Origin: Dehalococcoidia bacterium
GTDB lineage: Bacteria > Chloroflexota > Dehalococcoidia > Tepidiformales > Tepidiformaceae
Direction: 5' to 3'
Length of the DNA: 39,008 bases
Assembly (NCBI GenBank): GCA_020847765.1
Contig: JADLBJ010000177.1
Location: forward strand, 1-39,008
How positions within the stretch are numbered: the first letter of the stretch is position 1; the number at the start of each line of letters is the position of its first letter. This document shows, in pieces, positions 24,940-33,417 of the stretch. The notes beneath the pieces were generated by a model. That model worked only from the letters and a program-made list of their open reading frames with translations, did no database searches and had not been told where the DNA came from. Position numbers and translations under genes: made by a program.

Positions 24940-27213
24940 TCAGTCCCAGCCGGGCTCGCCGGCGTGCAACGTCTCCAGCACTCGGCGAGGCGAGAGCGGC
25001 AGCTCGGTGAAGCGCACGCCGATGGCGTCGTAGACCGCGTTGGCGACGGCCGCCAGCGGGGGGACGAGCGGCACTTCGCCGACGCCGCGCACGCCGTAGG
25101 GGTGGCCCGGGTTCGGCACTTCGACGAGGATGGTGTCGATCATCGGCAGGTCGGGGGCCGTGGGCATGCGGTAGTCGAGGAAGCTGGCGTTGAGCTGGCG
25201 ACCCTGGTCGTCGTAGCAGTACTCCTCGTTCAACGCCCAGCCGAGGCCTTGGCCAACCGCACCCTGGATCTGCCCTTCGACGTAGGATGGGTGCACCGCC
25301 CTCCCGACGTCCTGGACGGCGGTGTAGCGCAGAATCGCGATCTTGCCTGTTTCTTCGTCGACCTCGACGTCGACGATGTGGGTGGCGAAGGCGCCGCCGA
25401 CGCCGGTGGCGGTCACGCTGGCGGTGGCAGTGATCGGCCCGCCCGTTCGCGCGGCGCCGGCCCCGAGGTCCTTGAGGGTGAGCTGCTTTTCCGGAGCCTC
25501 GCGCGACCAGAGGCGGCCTTCCCCGTATTCGATCGTATCCACAGGAACGCTGAGCGCCTTCGCGGCACGCACGGCGAGTTGGCTGCGAAGCTCCATTCCG
25601 GCCTTGTGGACGGCCAACCCGGTGGCGAAAGTGGTGCGGCTGCCGCCGGTGAGGTCGTTGTGGCCAATGGAGTCCGTGTCCACGACGGCGGGCCGGATGT
25701 CGGCGTAAGGGACTTCGAGCACTTCCGCGAGCTGCATGGCGAGGGAGGCGCGCGTGCCGCCGATGTCGACGGAGCCCTCGATCAGGGTGAGGGTGCCGTC
25801 CGGATGCAGGGCGACCGAGACGGTGGATTGGAAGCCGCCGTTGAACCAGAAACCGGAGGCGACGCCACGGCCGCGGTTTGGCCCCTCGATCGGCGTGTGG
25901 TAGTGGGGGGTGGTGGCGGCCGCGCGGACACACTCCTCGTTGCCGATGACGCCGAAGGGGGCGCCCGTCACCTGGAGGGTCCCCTGGCGGGAGGCGTTGC
26001 GCAGGCGGAACTCGAGTGGATCGACGCCGAGACCGCGGGCGAACTCGTCGATAACGGTCTCGACCGCGAACGCGCCGGTGGGGGCCCCCGGGGCGCGATA
26101 GGGCGCGACTTTGGGCTTGTTGACGCAGACGTCGTAGGCGTCGACGACGAAGTTCTCGATCGCGTAGGGGGCGAGCATGCACATGGCGGCCGGGCCGACG
26201 GGTGAACCCGGGTAGGCACCCGCCTCGTAGGCGAGCGTCGCCTCGCAGGCAGTCAGGCGGTCGCCCTGGCGGGCGAGCTTGATGCGGGTGAAAGTAGCGC
26301 TCGTCGGCCCGGAGGCCTGGAACTCCTCGGCGCGGTTCATGGTGATCTTGACGGGACGGCCGCTCTTCTTGGAGAGCATGACGGCGAGCGGCTCGAGATA
26401 AACGGGGATCTTGCCGCCGAAGCCGCCGCCGATCTCCATCGGCACGACGCGGACGCGGTTGGCGGGCAGGCGGAGGAGCTCGCAGACCTGCCCGCGGATG
26501 CCAAAGGCACCCTGGGTGCTCGTCCAAACCGTGACGGTGCCGTCGGGGTTCCAGCTGGCGGTGGCGTTGTGCGGCTCGATGTAGCCCTGGTGGACCGTCT
26601 TCGTGACGAACTCGCGCTCGAGGACCTCGTCTGCTTCGGCGAACGCGGCGACGACGTCGCCTCCCTGGAAGCGGGTGTGGCTGGCGACATTGCTCGGGCG
26701 GTCGCCCTTGCCCGCCATCGACTTCGTGCGGCGGAGGTCGTCGAGCAGGGGGGCGTCCTCGCGCATTGCGTCGCGCGCGTCCATGACGGGAGTGAGCGGT
26801 TCGTATTCGACGCGGATGAGGTCGAGCGCCTGCTCGGCGACGTGCGGCGAGAGAGCGGCGACGGCGGCGACGGCGTGGCCCTTGTAGAGGACCTTGCGCG
26901 AGGCGAGGACGTTGTCGCTCAGCTCACGCAGGTTGACGGCGCCCTCACCGAGCTGGGCGATGGCGTCGGCGGCGAGGGGAAAGTCGGCGGCGGTGACGAC
27001 GGCGACGACGCCGGGAAGCGCCGCGGCGGCGCTGGTGTCTATCGAGACGATGCGGGCGTGCGCGTGCGGGCTGCGGAGGACGCGGCCATGGACAAGACCC
27101 GGCAGACGGACGTCAGCGCCGTACTGGGCCTTGCCAGTCACTTTTTCCACGCCGTCAGGGCGGATGGGGCGGGTGCCAATGACGCGGAAGGGGGGCTGGT
27201 CGACTGTGGTCAT
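24940..27213 (-). CDS. Xanthine dehydrogenase-family molybdenum-binding (large) subunit
   Basis: The 757-residue large subunit of a molybdenum hydroxylase, which hydroxylates a carbon of an aromatic ring, aldehyde or CoA ester using water. The N-terminal a/b-hammerhead (RPDGVEKVTGKAQYGADVRLPG) is complete; molybdopterin motifs follow: STQGAFGIRGQVCELL, IGGGFGGK, YRAPGAPTGAFAVETVIDEFA, VDIGGTRASLAMQLAEVL, and the catalytic-Glu segment GVGEVPLVPPLAAVANAV. No 2Fe-2S (small) or FAD (medium) subunit gene lies near, although these are usually adjacent. The SDR is 24 nt upstream and the LLM gene 2 nt downstream. Confidence 0.92.
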   Translation of the reverse strand: MTTVDQPPFRVIGTRPIRPDGVEKVTGKAQYGADVRLPGLVHGRVLRSPHAHARIVSIDTSAAAALPGVVAVVTAADFPLAADAIAQLGEGAVNLRELSDNVLASRKVLYKGHAVAAVAALSPHVAEQALDLIRVEYEPLTPVMDARDAMREDAPLLDDLRRTKSMAGKGDRPSNVASHTRFQGGDVVAAFAEADEVLEREFVTKTVHQGYIEPHNATASWNPDGTVTVWTSTQGAFGIRGQVCELLRLPANRVRVVPMEIGGGFGGKIPVYLEPLAVMLSKKSGRPVKITMNRAEEFQASGPTSATFTRIKLARQGDRLTACEATLAYEAGAYPGSPVGPAAMCMLAPYAIENFVVDAYDVCVNKPKVAPYRAPGAPTGAFAVETVIDEFARGLGVDPLEFRLRNASRQGTLQVTGAPFGVIGNEECVRAAATTPHYHTPIEGPNRGRGVASGFWFNGGFQSTVSVALHPDGTLTLIEGSVDIGGTRASLAMQLAEVLEVPYADIRPAVVDTDSIGHNDLTGGSRTTFATGLAVHKAGMELRSQLAVRAAKALSVPVDTIEYGEGRLWSREAPEKQLTLKDLGAGAARTGGPITATASVTATGVGGAFATHIVDVEVDEETGKIAILRYTAVQDVGRAVHPSYVEGQIQGAVGQGLGWALNEEYCYDDQGRQLNASFLDYRMPTAPDLPMIDTILVEVPNPGHPYGVRGVGEVPLVPPLAAVANAVYDAIGVRFTELPLSPRRVLETLHAGEPGWD

Positions 27214-27237
27214 GCTCTGCTCCCTGGGTGCGCGCCG

Positions 27238-27990
27238 TCAGCGGGCGGGCAACTGGTTGGTCACGACGCGGACCTCGCCGGCGAGGGAGTCGTCGCGGAT
27301 GAAGTCGAGGACAGCCTGGGCGATGGCCTCTGGCGGAAGGATGGCCTCGCCGATGCGGTCGATGGCCGGGACGAGCCAGTCGGCGGGGGCGACGCCGTCG
27401 CCGGTCTTGCGCTGGAACTCGGTGCGCACCATTCCGGGGGAGACGGCGTTGACGCGGACGTTGTGGGTGTCCTTGAGGCGGGCGCAGCAGCGGGTGAACA
27501 TCGCGACCGCCGCCTTGGTGCCGCCGTAGATGGGCTCATTCGGGTTGGGGTTGTCGGCGGCGATGGAGGCGGTGTTGATCACCACGCCGCCGCCGCGTGT
27601 TGCCATCGCTTCGACCGCGGCCTTCGTGCCCATCATCACGCCACTCGTGTTGATGTTGACGACTTCGAAGATGCGATCGAGCGATGTGGCCGGCCAGTTG
27701 GGATTGCCGCAGGAGACGCCAGCGTTGTTGTAGACGATGTCGACACCGCCGAAAGTGTCTTCGACCGCGCGGAACATGTCCCTGACGCCCTGGGGTGTGG
27801 CGACGTCGGCCTTGACGAAGGCGGCCTTCGCCCCTCGCGCTTCGAGGGCCTTCACCGTCTCGCGACCGCCCGCCTCGTCGACGTCGGCGACCATGATCGA
27901 GGCGCCGGCGTCGGCGAGCATAAGAGAGGTGGCGCGGCCAATGCCGGACCCGGCGCCGGTGATGAGCGCTATCTTGCCTGCGATGTCCAT
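27238..27990 (-). CDS. Short-chain dehydrogenase/reductase
   Basis: A 250-residue classical SDR that oxidises or reduces a hydroxyl/keto group with NAD(P). It has the nucleotide loop GAGSGIG, DVDEAGG after beta-2 (an Asp there favours NAD), the NNAG motif, the Ser in NTASIAAD and the Y-G-G-T-K catalytic pair, then NAVSPGMVRTEF. The ATG at 27990 has AGGAGG just upstream, which decides against the track start at 28095. It is second in the NTF2-SDR-Mo subunit-LLM operon and may handle the beta-hydroxyacyl step there. Confidence 0.92.
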   Translation of the reverse strand: MDIAGKIALITGAGSGIGRATSLMLADAGASIMVADVDEAGGRETVKALEARGAKAAFVKADVATPQGVRDMFRAVEDTFGGVDIVYNNAGVSCGNPNWPATSLDRIFEVVNINTSGVMMGTKAAVEAMATRGGGVVINTASIAADNPNPNEPIYGGTKAAVAMFTRCCARLKDTHNVRVNAVSPGMVRTEFQRKTGDGVAPADWLVPAIDRIGEAILPPEAIAQAVLDFIRDDSLAGEVRVVTNQLPAR

Positions 27991-28028
27991 GGATGTCCTC
28001 CTGGGATGTGGTGGCGATAGTACGGGAA

Positions 28029-28457
28029 CTAAGCAGGAGCTGCCTGCTGCAGCCCGCGCCAGCCCGCTTGGAGGGAGCGCTCGACGATGCGCCACTCACC
28101 GTCGAGCCTCACGAGGCGGTCGCGGTAGACGCCGACGGTGACCAAGCACTGGCCGGGGGTTTCCTTCGCGACCTGTGTGGCGATGAGGTAGCAGGAGCTG
28201 GTCGCGCTGTCGCCGTCGAGCGTGACCTCGAAGCTGCCGAGCAGATGCTGCTGGAAAGCCCAGCCGGTGGTTGCACCGCGGATGAAGTCGGCCACCTCGT
28301 CCGGGCCCTTGCAGAGGCGGGACCCGTAGTGGACGCGGGCGTCGCTGGCGAAGCAGCTCTTCAGCCGTTCCCAGTCGGCGCGGTCGATGGACGTGCCGTA
28401 GCGGGTGAGAACGTCCATCACGGCGAGGCGGTCGGCGAGGGCCCGGGCAGTGTCCAC
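28029..28457 (-). CDS. NTF2/SnoaL-like protein
   Basis: A 142-residue cone-shaped alpha+beta protein of the SnoaL_4 type. The typical opening is ALADRLAVMDVLTRYGTSIDRADWERLKSCFASDARVHYG, and the sheet ends VYRDRLVRLDGEWRIVERSL. Such proteins act as small isomerases, cyclases, dehydratases or ring-hydroxylation partners. The track start at 28526 adds 23 residues with no family match; the GTG at 28457 is preferred because GGAAAGG lies 5 nt upstream. It leads the SDR-Mo subunit-LLM operon; the SDR follows after 38 nt. The reaction is not predictable. Confidence 0.78.
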   Translation of the reverse strand: MDTARALADRLAVMDVLTRYGTSIDRADWERLKSCFASDARVHYGSRLCKGPDEVADFIRGATTGWAFQQHLLGSFEVTLDGDSATSSCYLIATQVAKETPGQCLVTVGVYRDRLVRLDGEWRIVERSLQAGWRGLQQAAPA

Positions 28458-28483
28458 CAGCGCCTTTCCGGGGGCTGTAATGC

Positions 28484-28516
28484 GTACATGTACTCTCGTA
28501 ACCGCACCGGACTCAA
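28484..28516 (-). promoter_or_regulatory. Possible promoter/operator of the NTF2-SDR-Mo-LLM operon
   Basis: A minus-strand TTGAGT (28516-28511, four of six to TTGACA) is followed after 17 nt by the perfect 10-bp palindrome GTACATGTAC (28493-28484), where a -10 box would sit. The palindrome could be an operator over the promoter. It lies 26 nt before the preferred GTG start. Confidence 0.35.
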
Positions 28517-28597
28517 GGCCCGCCACGCAAAGATTGGCTAAGACGGGCTTACGGCAAGACTCCGCGGCCCCGGCGGCTAAGCGAACTTCAGCGGTGG

Positions 28598-29968
28598 TTA
28601 GATCTCGGCACGCATGGCGCGGGCGGCGGCCGCCACGCGGGCGGGCGCTGTACCGCCCGGCAGGTCGCGGGCGGCAAGGGCAGCGTCGACGGCGAGGTCG
28701 AGGATGTCCGGCTCGAAGAGCGGGCTGGCCGCGCGGTAGACGTCGAGCGGCAGGAGGTGGAGGTCGCAGCCGCGGGTCTCGGCCTCAAGCACGAGCCCGC
28801 CGACGACCGCGTGCGCCTGGCGGAAGGGCATCCCCTTGCGCACCAGATAGTCGGCGACGTCGGTGGCAAGCGAGAAGCCGGCGCCAGCCGCCTGGCGCAG
28901 ACGCGGCAGGTCGAACTCGAGCGCGGGCAGCATGGCGGCGAAGATGCGGAGGCTTGGGACGACGACGCCGGCGCCAGCCAGGACTGCTGCCTTGTCTTCC
29001 TGGAGGTCGCGGTTGTAGGCGAGGGGCAGCCCCTTCAGCGTCGTGAGGAGAGCTAACAGCTCGCCGTAGACCCTTCCCGCGCGGCCGCGCGCGAGCTCGG
29101 CCACGTCGGCGTTCTTTTTCTGGGGCATCATGCTGGAGCCAGTGGCGAAGCGGTCGGGCAGGCGCACGAAGGCGAACTCAGCGCTCGCCCAGAGGACAAT
29201 CTCCTCGGCCAGCCGCGACAGGTGCATCTGGGCGACGGCAGCGGCGGCGAGAAATTCGACGGCGAAGTCCCGGTCGGCGGTGGCGTCGAGGCTGTTGCGG
29301 GAGACGGTGTCGAAGCCGAGCTCGCGGGCCACACCTTCGCGGTCGAGGGGGTACGGGGAGCCGGCGAGGGCGCCGGAGCCGAGCGGCAGGACATTGGCGC
29401 GCCGCCGGCAATCGGTGAAGCGCGCCCGGTCGCGGAGAAGCATCTCCCCGTAGGCGAGAAGGTGGTGCCCGAGTGTAACCGGCTGGGCGCGCTGAAGATG
29501 GGTGTATCCGGGCATCGGGTCGGCCGCGTGGTGCTCACCGAGGTCGGCCAGCACGGCGAGCAGGCTGCTCGTGGCAGCGACCGCGTCGTCGCACGCTTCG
29601 CGGACGAGAAGGCGGTTGAGCAGCGCGACCTGGTCGTTGCGGGAGCGGGCCGTGTGGAGGCGGCCAGCAGCCTCGCCGATCTTTTCACGCAGGGCCACCT
29701 CGACGTGGGTGTGGACGTCCTCGAGCTCGGGGCGCCAGGCGACGCGCCCGGCGCGGAAGTCCAGGAGGACCGCATTGAGGCCGGCAACGATCGCCTCGGC
29801 GTCCTCGCGGGAGATGATTGCCTGGCGTCCCAGCATGCGAGCGTGGGCGATGGATCCCGCGATGTCGTGCTCGTAGAGGGTGCTGTCGACGCCGGCCGTG
29901 TAGTCGCGCGTAAGCGCGTCCATGTTGCCGCTGAAGCGCCCTCCCCAGGTCCGGCCCGCGCCAGTCAC
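28598..29968 (-). CDS. argH: Argininosuccinate lyase
   Basis: Splits argininosuccinate into arginine and fumarate. The 456-residue protein opens TWGGRFSGNMDALTRDYTAG, has VHTHVEVALREKIGEAAGRLHTARSRNDQV, PGYTHLQRAQPVTLGHHLLAYG with the catalytic His, and the fumarase/ASL signature GSSMMPQKKNAD. The GTG start at 29968 overlaps the HAD stop (GTGA). No argG or other arginine gene lies nearby, so it is separated from the usual pathway operon. Confidence 0.97.
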   Translation of the reverse strand: MTGAGRTWGGRFSGNMDALTRDYTAGVDSTLYEHDIAGSIAHARMLGRQAIISREDAEAIVAGLNAVLLDFRAGRVAWRPELEDVHTHVEVALREKIGEAAGRLHTARSRNDQVALLNRLLVREACDDAVAATSSLLAVLADLGEHHAADPMPGYTHLQRAQPVTLGHHLLAYGEMLLRDRARFTDCRRRANVLPLGSGALAGSPYPLDREGVARELGFDTVSRNSLDATADRDFAVEFLAAAAVAQMHLSRLAEEIVLWASAEFAFVRLPDRFATGSSMMPQKKNADVAELARGRAGRVYGELLALLTTLKGLPLAYNRDLQEDKAAVLAGAGVVVPSLRIFAAMLPALEFDLPRLRQAAGAGFSLATDVADYLVRKGMPFRQAHAVVGGLVLEAETRGCDLHLLPLDVYRAASPLFEPDILDLAVDAALAARDLPGGTAPARVAAAARAMRAEI

Positions 29969-30708
29969 GGACAGGAAGACCGGAGCGCCGGCATGCTGAG
30001 CAGCTCGCTCAGCTCGTCGAAGGTGAATTCCGGGACGACGCCCTCGGCGTCCGGGGTGCAGCGGCGCCAGGCGGTGGCGATGCCCACGGCCTGAGCACCG
30101 GCCACGTCCTCGGCGAGCGAGTTGCCGACCATGAGGGCCCGCGCCGGTGCGACCTTGAGGCGCTCGAGCGCGTGCTGAAAGTTGGCGGGGTGGGGCTTGA
30201 GGTAGCCCACTTCGACGGACACGACCTCGGCGTCCCAGCCGACGTCGAGCCCGGCCTCGCGCAGGTCGGCGCGGAAGCGCTCGCCGCCGAAGGCGCGGTT
30301 GGTGACGGCGGCGAGGAGAAAGCCCCTGCGCCGAAGCTCGGAGAGGACGGCAGCCGCGTCGGGGAACGGGGACTTACCGCCTTCCATCCCGCTGATGTAG
30401 GTCGCTTCCAGGAGAGCGGCGGCCTCTGAGCGGCCAAGATTGACACCCAGGCTATGGAGCGCGGACATCGCGACGAGGCCGTAGTCGGGCTCGCGGAGGT
30501 CGGTGGCGCGGGCGCAGCGCATGGCGTCTTCGAGGGCGTCCCAGCAGGTGCGAGCGACGACGGCCGGGTCGGCGCCGGTGACACCGAGGAGGGCCAGGTG
30601 CTCGGCGGCCCGCTCGGCGGCGCGGCGGCGGAACTCGGCCGCCGGCGGCGCCGCACGAGAGTGCCAGAGCGTGTCACCGATGTCGAAGAGGAGTGCACGG
30701 AACGGCAT
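29965..30708 (-). CDS. HAD-superfamily hydrolase (subfamily IA)
   Basis: A 247-residue phosphatase-like protein. Motif I is FDIGDTLWHS with the nucleophile and general-acid Asp (DxGDT), motif II is AVTNRA, motif III the Lys in VGYLKPHPANF, and motif IV MVGNSLAEDVAGA. In motif IV the usual GDS is GNS, while the following Asp of AED is kept, so Mg binding may still work. An alpha-helical cap lies between motifs I and II. It is coupled to argH by a GTGA overlap; the physiological substrate is unknown (sugar phosphate, phosphoglycolate or nucleotide are all possible). Confidence 0.88.
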   Translation of the reverse strand: MPFRALLFDIGDTLWHSRAAPPAAEFRRRAAERAAEHLALLGVTGADPAVVARTCWDALEDAMRCARATDLREPDYGLVAMSALHSLGVNLGRSEAAALLEATYISGMEGGKSPFPDAAAVLSELRRRGFLLAAVTNRAFGGERFRADLREAGLDVGWDAEVVSVEVGYLKPHPANFQHALERLKVAPARALMVGNSLAEDVAGAQAVGIATAWRRCTPDAEGVVPEFTFDELSELLSMPALRSSCP

Positions 30709-30750
30709 GGAAGGTCGCGAGGGCCCCGGAGGGGCGCGCTTCGGAGGGCC

Positions 30751-30779
30751 ATCATGTCACGGGGGTGTTATGCGGACAA
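30751..30779 (-). promoter_or_regulatory. Likely sigma70-type promoter of HAD-argH
   Basis: Minus-strand TTGTCC (30779-30774) and CATGAT (30756-30751) are separated by exactly 17 nt, each with four matches to consensus. The -10 box ends 42 nt before the ATG. This is one of the few places in the window with both boxes. Confidence 0.45.
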
Positions 30780-30832
30780 CCGCGCGGGGCCGTAGGGGAA
30801 GCGCCTGACCGGGGCCAAAAGGACGCGGGCGC

Positions 30833-30838
30833 TACAAT
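30833..30838 (+). promoter_or_regulatory. -10 element for a leaderless glgP mRNA
   Basis: TACAAT (five of six to TATAAT) ends 7 nt before the ATG at 30846 and overlaps the earlier ATG at 30837. No Shine-Dalgarno lies before either ATG. The geometry places the RNA start on the second ATG. Confidence 0.5.
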
Positions 30839-30845
30839 GGTGCAG

Positions 30846-33401
30846 ATGCGATTGCGCGCCACCCGCACCCTGCTGGTCGAGCCGGACCTGCCGGCGCCTC
30901 TCGCGTCGCTTCGGCGCCTTTCCTGGAACCTGTACTGGACGTGGAACACGGACGCGGCGGCGCTATTCGAGCGGCTCGGTCGGCAGCGGTGGACGGAGTC
31001 CGGTCACAACCCGGTGCGCGTGCTGCAGGCGGTGTCGCCGGCCGAGCTGGAGGCGTTTGCGGGCGACACCGGCTTCGTGGCACACCTCGACCGGGTGACG
31101 GCAGCGTTCGACGCGTACCTGGCGCGCCCGCCGCAGGTGCGGGTGGCCGGGACCTCGGCGCGGAGTGTGATCGCCTACTTCTCACTGGAGTTCGCACTCA
31201 CGGAAAGCCTCCCCGACTACTCCGGCGGGCTCGGTGTGCTGGCCGGCGACCATCTGAAGTCCGCAAGCGATCTGGGGTTGCCACTGGTCGGCGTCGGGCT
31301 GCTGTACAAGCAGGGATATTTCCACCAGGTGCTGGGGCCGGACGGCTGGCAGACGGAGGAGTACCAGGAGATCGACCTGGCGTCCCAGCCCATCAGCCGC
31401 GTGACGAACCGGGAGGGCGAACCGCTGCACGTGCCTGTGCCGATGGACGGGCGCGAGGTGCGGCTGGCGGTCTGGCGGCTGGACGTCGGGCTGACGCCCC
31501 TTTACCTGCTGGACGCCGACGTCGACGGGAACTCGCCGGAGGACCGTGCGACCTCAGCCCGGCTCTACGGGGGAGACATCGAAACGCGCATCCAACAGGA
31601 GATGCTGCTGGGCATCGGCGGGGTGCGCGCGCTCCATGCTCTCGACATTCATCCAGCCGTCTGCCATATGAACGAGGGGCATTCGGCCCTCCTCGGCCCG
31701 GATCGTATCCGTATGCTGATGGAAGAAACGGGGGCGACCTTCGACGAGGCACGCCTGCCCGTGGCGGCTGCGACAGTGTTCACCACGCACACGGCGGTGG
31801 CAGCGGGGATCGACCTCTTCCCGCCCGACCTCGTGCGGAAATACCTGGGTCCCTACTACCAGGCGATGGGGCTGGATGACCGCGCCTTCCTGGGCCTCGG
31901 TCGGATCAACCCGGACGACAGCCAGGAGCCGTTTTCCATGGCCCTGCTGGGGCTGCGGCTCAGCGGCTACCGGAACGGCGTCTCGCAGCTGCACGGCGGC
32001 GTCTCGCGCCAGCTGTGGGGAGACGCGTGGCGGAACCTGCCCGCGGCCGAGGTGCCGATCGACGCGATCACCAACGGCGTTCACCTGCCCACCTGGGTGG
32101 CGCACGACGTGGGCGAGCTCTACGACCAGTACGTGGGGCCGGAATGGCGAGACAACCCTTCGCAGGGTGGCGTCTGGGCCGGGATCCAGAACATGCCGGA
32201 CGACGCCCTCTGGCGCGCCCACGAACGGCAGCGCGAGCGGCTCGTCTTGCGGGCGCGGGAACAGCACCGGGCGAGCGCGGAGCACCAGGGCCTGGCGGTG
32301 CTGGACCTTTCTGGCGGCGAGGTGCTGGACCCGCGGACGCTGACGATCGGGTTCGCGCGGCGCTTTGCCGGGTACAAGCGCGCGACGCTCTTGTTTCGCG
32401 ACCCCGAGCGATTGGCGCGGATCCTCAACAACCCGGCGCGGCCCCTGCAGATCGTCTTTGCCGGGAAGGCGCACCCGCGCGACGAGCCGGGGAAGCAGCT
32501 CATCCGCGAGGTGGTGGCACACAGCCGGCGCCCGGAGTTCCGCGACAGGCTGGTGGTGCTGGAGGGCTACGACGTGGAGCTGGCACGCGTCCTCGTACAG
32601 GGGTGCGACGTCTGGCTGAACACACCCCTGCGGCCGCTCGAAGCGAGTGGGACGAGCGGCATGAAGGCGGTGGCGAACGGGGCGCTGCACATGAGCGTCC
32701 TCGACGGCTGGTGGCGCGAAGCCTACCGTCCTGGTCTCGGCTGGGCCGTGGGACGGGATCGGATCGAAGACGATCCGGAGGTCCAGGACCTGTTCGACGC
32801 GGCGTCGCTCTACGACCTGCTGGAGCAGGAGGTGGCACCGCTCTTTTATGAGCGCAACGTGGACGGCGTGCCGGCTCGCTGGGTGGAGCGGATGAAGGAC
32901 TCGGTTGCCGCGTTCGCACCGTACTTCAGCACGCACCGCATGGTCGAAGAGTACACGCGGCGCGCCTATGGACCGGCCGCCCGCACCTGGGTGCAGCTCC
33001 GCAGCAACAACATGAAGCCGGCGCGCGACCTCGCGGGCTGGCTCGCCAGACTGCGCTCCGCATGGGATACCATCAGGATCGTGGCAGTTGCCGACGACGC
33101 GCGGGGGACGACCATCGTGCGGAAGCCGATCTCGGTCACCGCGCAGGTTCATCTGGGGCCGCTGAGCCCCGAGGACGTGCGCGTCGACGTGGTCTCCGGC
33201 GGAGCGGGCCCGGAGGGGGAGCTGCAGGCGGCGGGGACGACGGTGATGGCCTACCAGGGTATGGACGAGACGGGGATATGCCGCTATCTGGGCTCGTTCG
33301 AGCCCGATCGGGGCGGGAGGGTCGGGTACACGGTGCGCATCCTGCCGGCGCACCCGGACCTGCACAACCCGCTTGACACCGGCCTGGTGCGCTGGGCCTG
33401 A
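30846..33401 (+). CDS. glgP: Alpha-glucan (glycogen) phosphorylase, GT35, DUF3417 type
   Basis: Removes terminal glucose from glycogen as glucose 1-phosphate with pyridoxal phosphate. The 851-residue protein has an N-terminal DUF3417 segment (LRRLSWNLYWTWNTDAAALFERL), SLEFALTESLPDYSGGLGVLAGDHLKSASDLG, GHSALLGPDRIR, TIGFARRFAGYKRATLLF and the PLP-lysine motif EASGTSGMKAVANGAL (Lys about 607). The C-terminal 120 residues form a beta domain seen in this subgroup. The track ORF starts at 30693; I choose ATG 30846 (MRLRATRT) over 30837 because the TACAAT box covers the latter. It heads a run with the GH57 enzymes and glgA. Confidence 0.95.
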   Translation: MRLRATRTLLVEPDLPAPLASLRRLSWNLYWTWNTDAAALFERLGRQRWTESGHNPVRVLQAVSPAELEAFAGDTGFVAHLDRVTAAFDAYLARPPQVRVAGTSARSVIAYFSLEFALTESLPDYSGGLGVLAGDHLKSASDLGLPLVGVGLLYKQGYFHQVLGPDGWQTEEYQEIDLASQPISRVTNREGEPLHVPVPMDGREVRLAVWRLDVGLTPLYLLDADVDGNSPEDRATSARLYGGDIETRIQQEMLLGIGGVRALHALDIHPAVCHMNEGHSALLGPDRIRMLMEETGATFDEARLPVAAATVFTTHTAVAAGIDLFPPDLVRKYLGPYYQAMGLDDRAFLGLGRINPDDSQEPFSMALLGLRLSGYRNGVSQLHGGVSRQLWGDAWRNLPAAEVPIDAITNGVHLPTWVAHDVGELYDQYVGPEWRDNPSQGGVWAGIQNMPDDALWRAHERQRERLVLRAREQHRASAEHQGLAVLDLSGGEVLDPRTLTIGFARRFAGYKRATLLFRDPERLARILNNPARPLQIVFAGKAHPRDEPGKQLIREVVAHSRRPEFRDRLVVLEGYDVELARVLVQGCDVWLNTPLRPLEASGTSGMKAVANGALHMSVLDGWWREAYRPGLGWAVGRDRIEDDPEVQDLFDAASLYDLLEQEVAPLFYERNVDGVPARWVERMKDSVAAFAPYFSTHRMVEEYTRRAYGPAARTWVQLRSNNMKPARDLAGWLARLRSAWDTIRIVAVADDARGTTIVRKPISVTAQVHLGPLSPEDVRVDVVSGGAGPEGELQAAGTTVMAYQGMDETGICRYLGSFEPDRGGRVGYTVRILPAHPDLHNPLDTGLVRWA

Positions 33402-33417
33402 GACCAGGGAGGTGCCC

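Noticed and set aside
24964-26205. 413-aa plus-strand ORF opposite the Mo subunit
   Set aside because: Antisense shadow with biased composition.
26569-28020. 483-aa plus-strand ORF opposite the Mo subunit and SDR
   Set aside because: Spans two real genes on the other strand and has no family signature.
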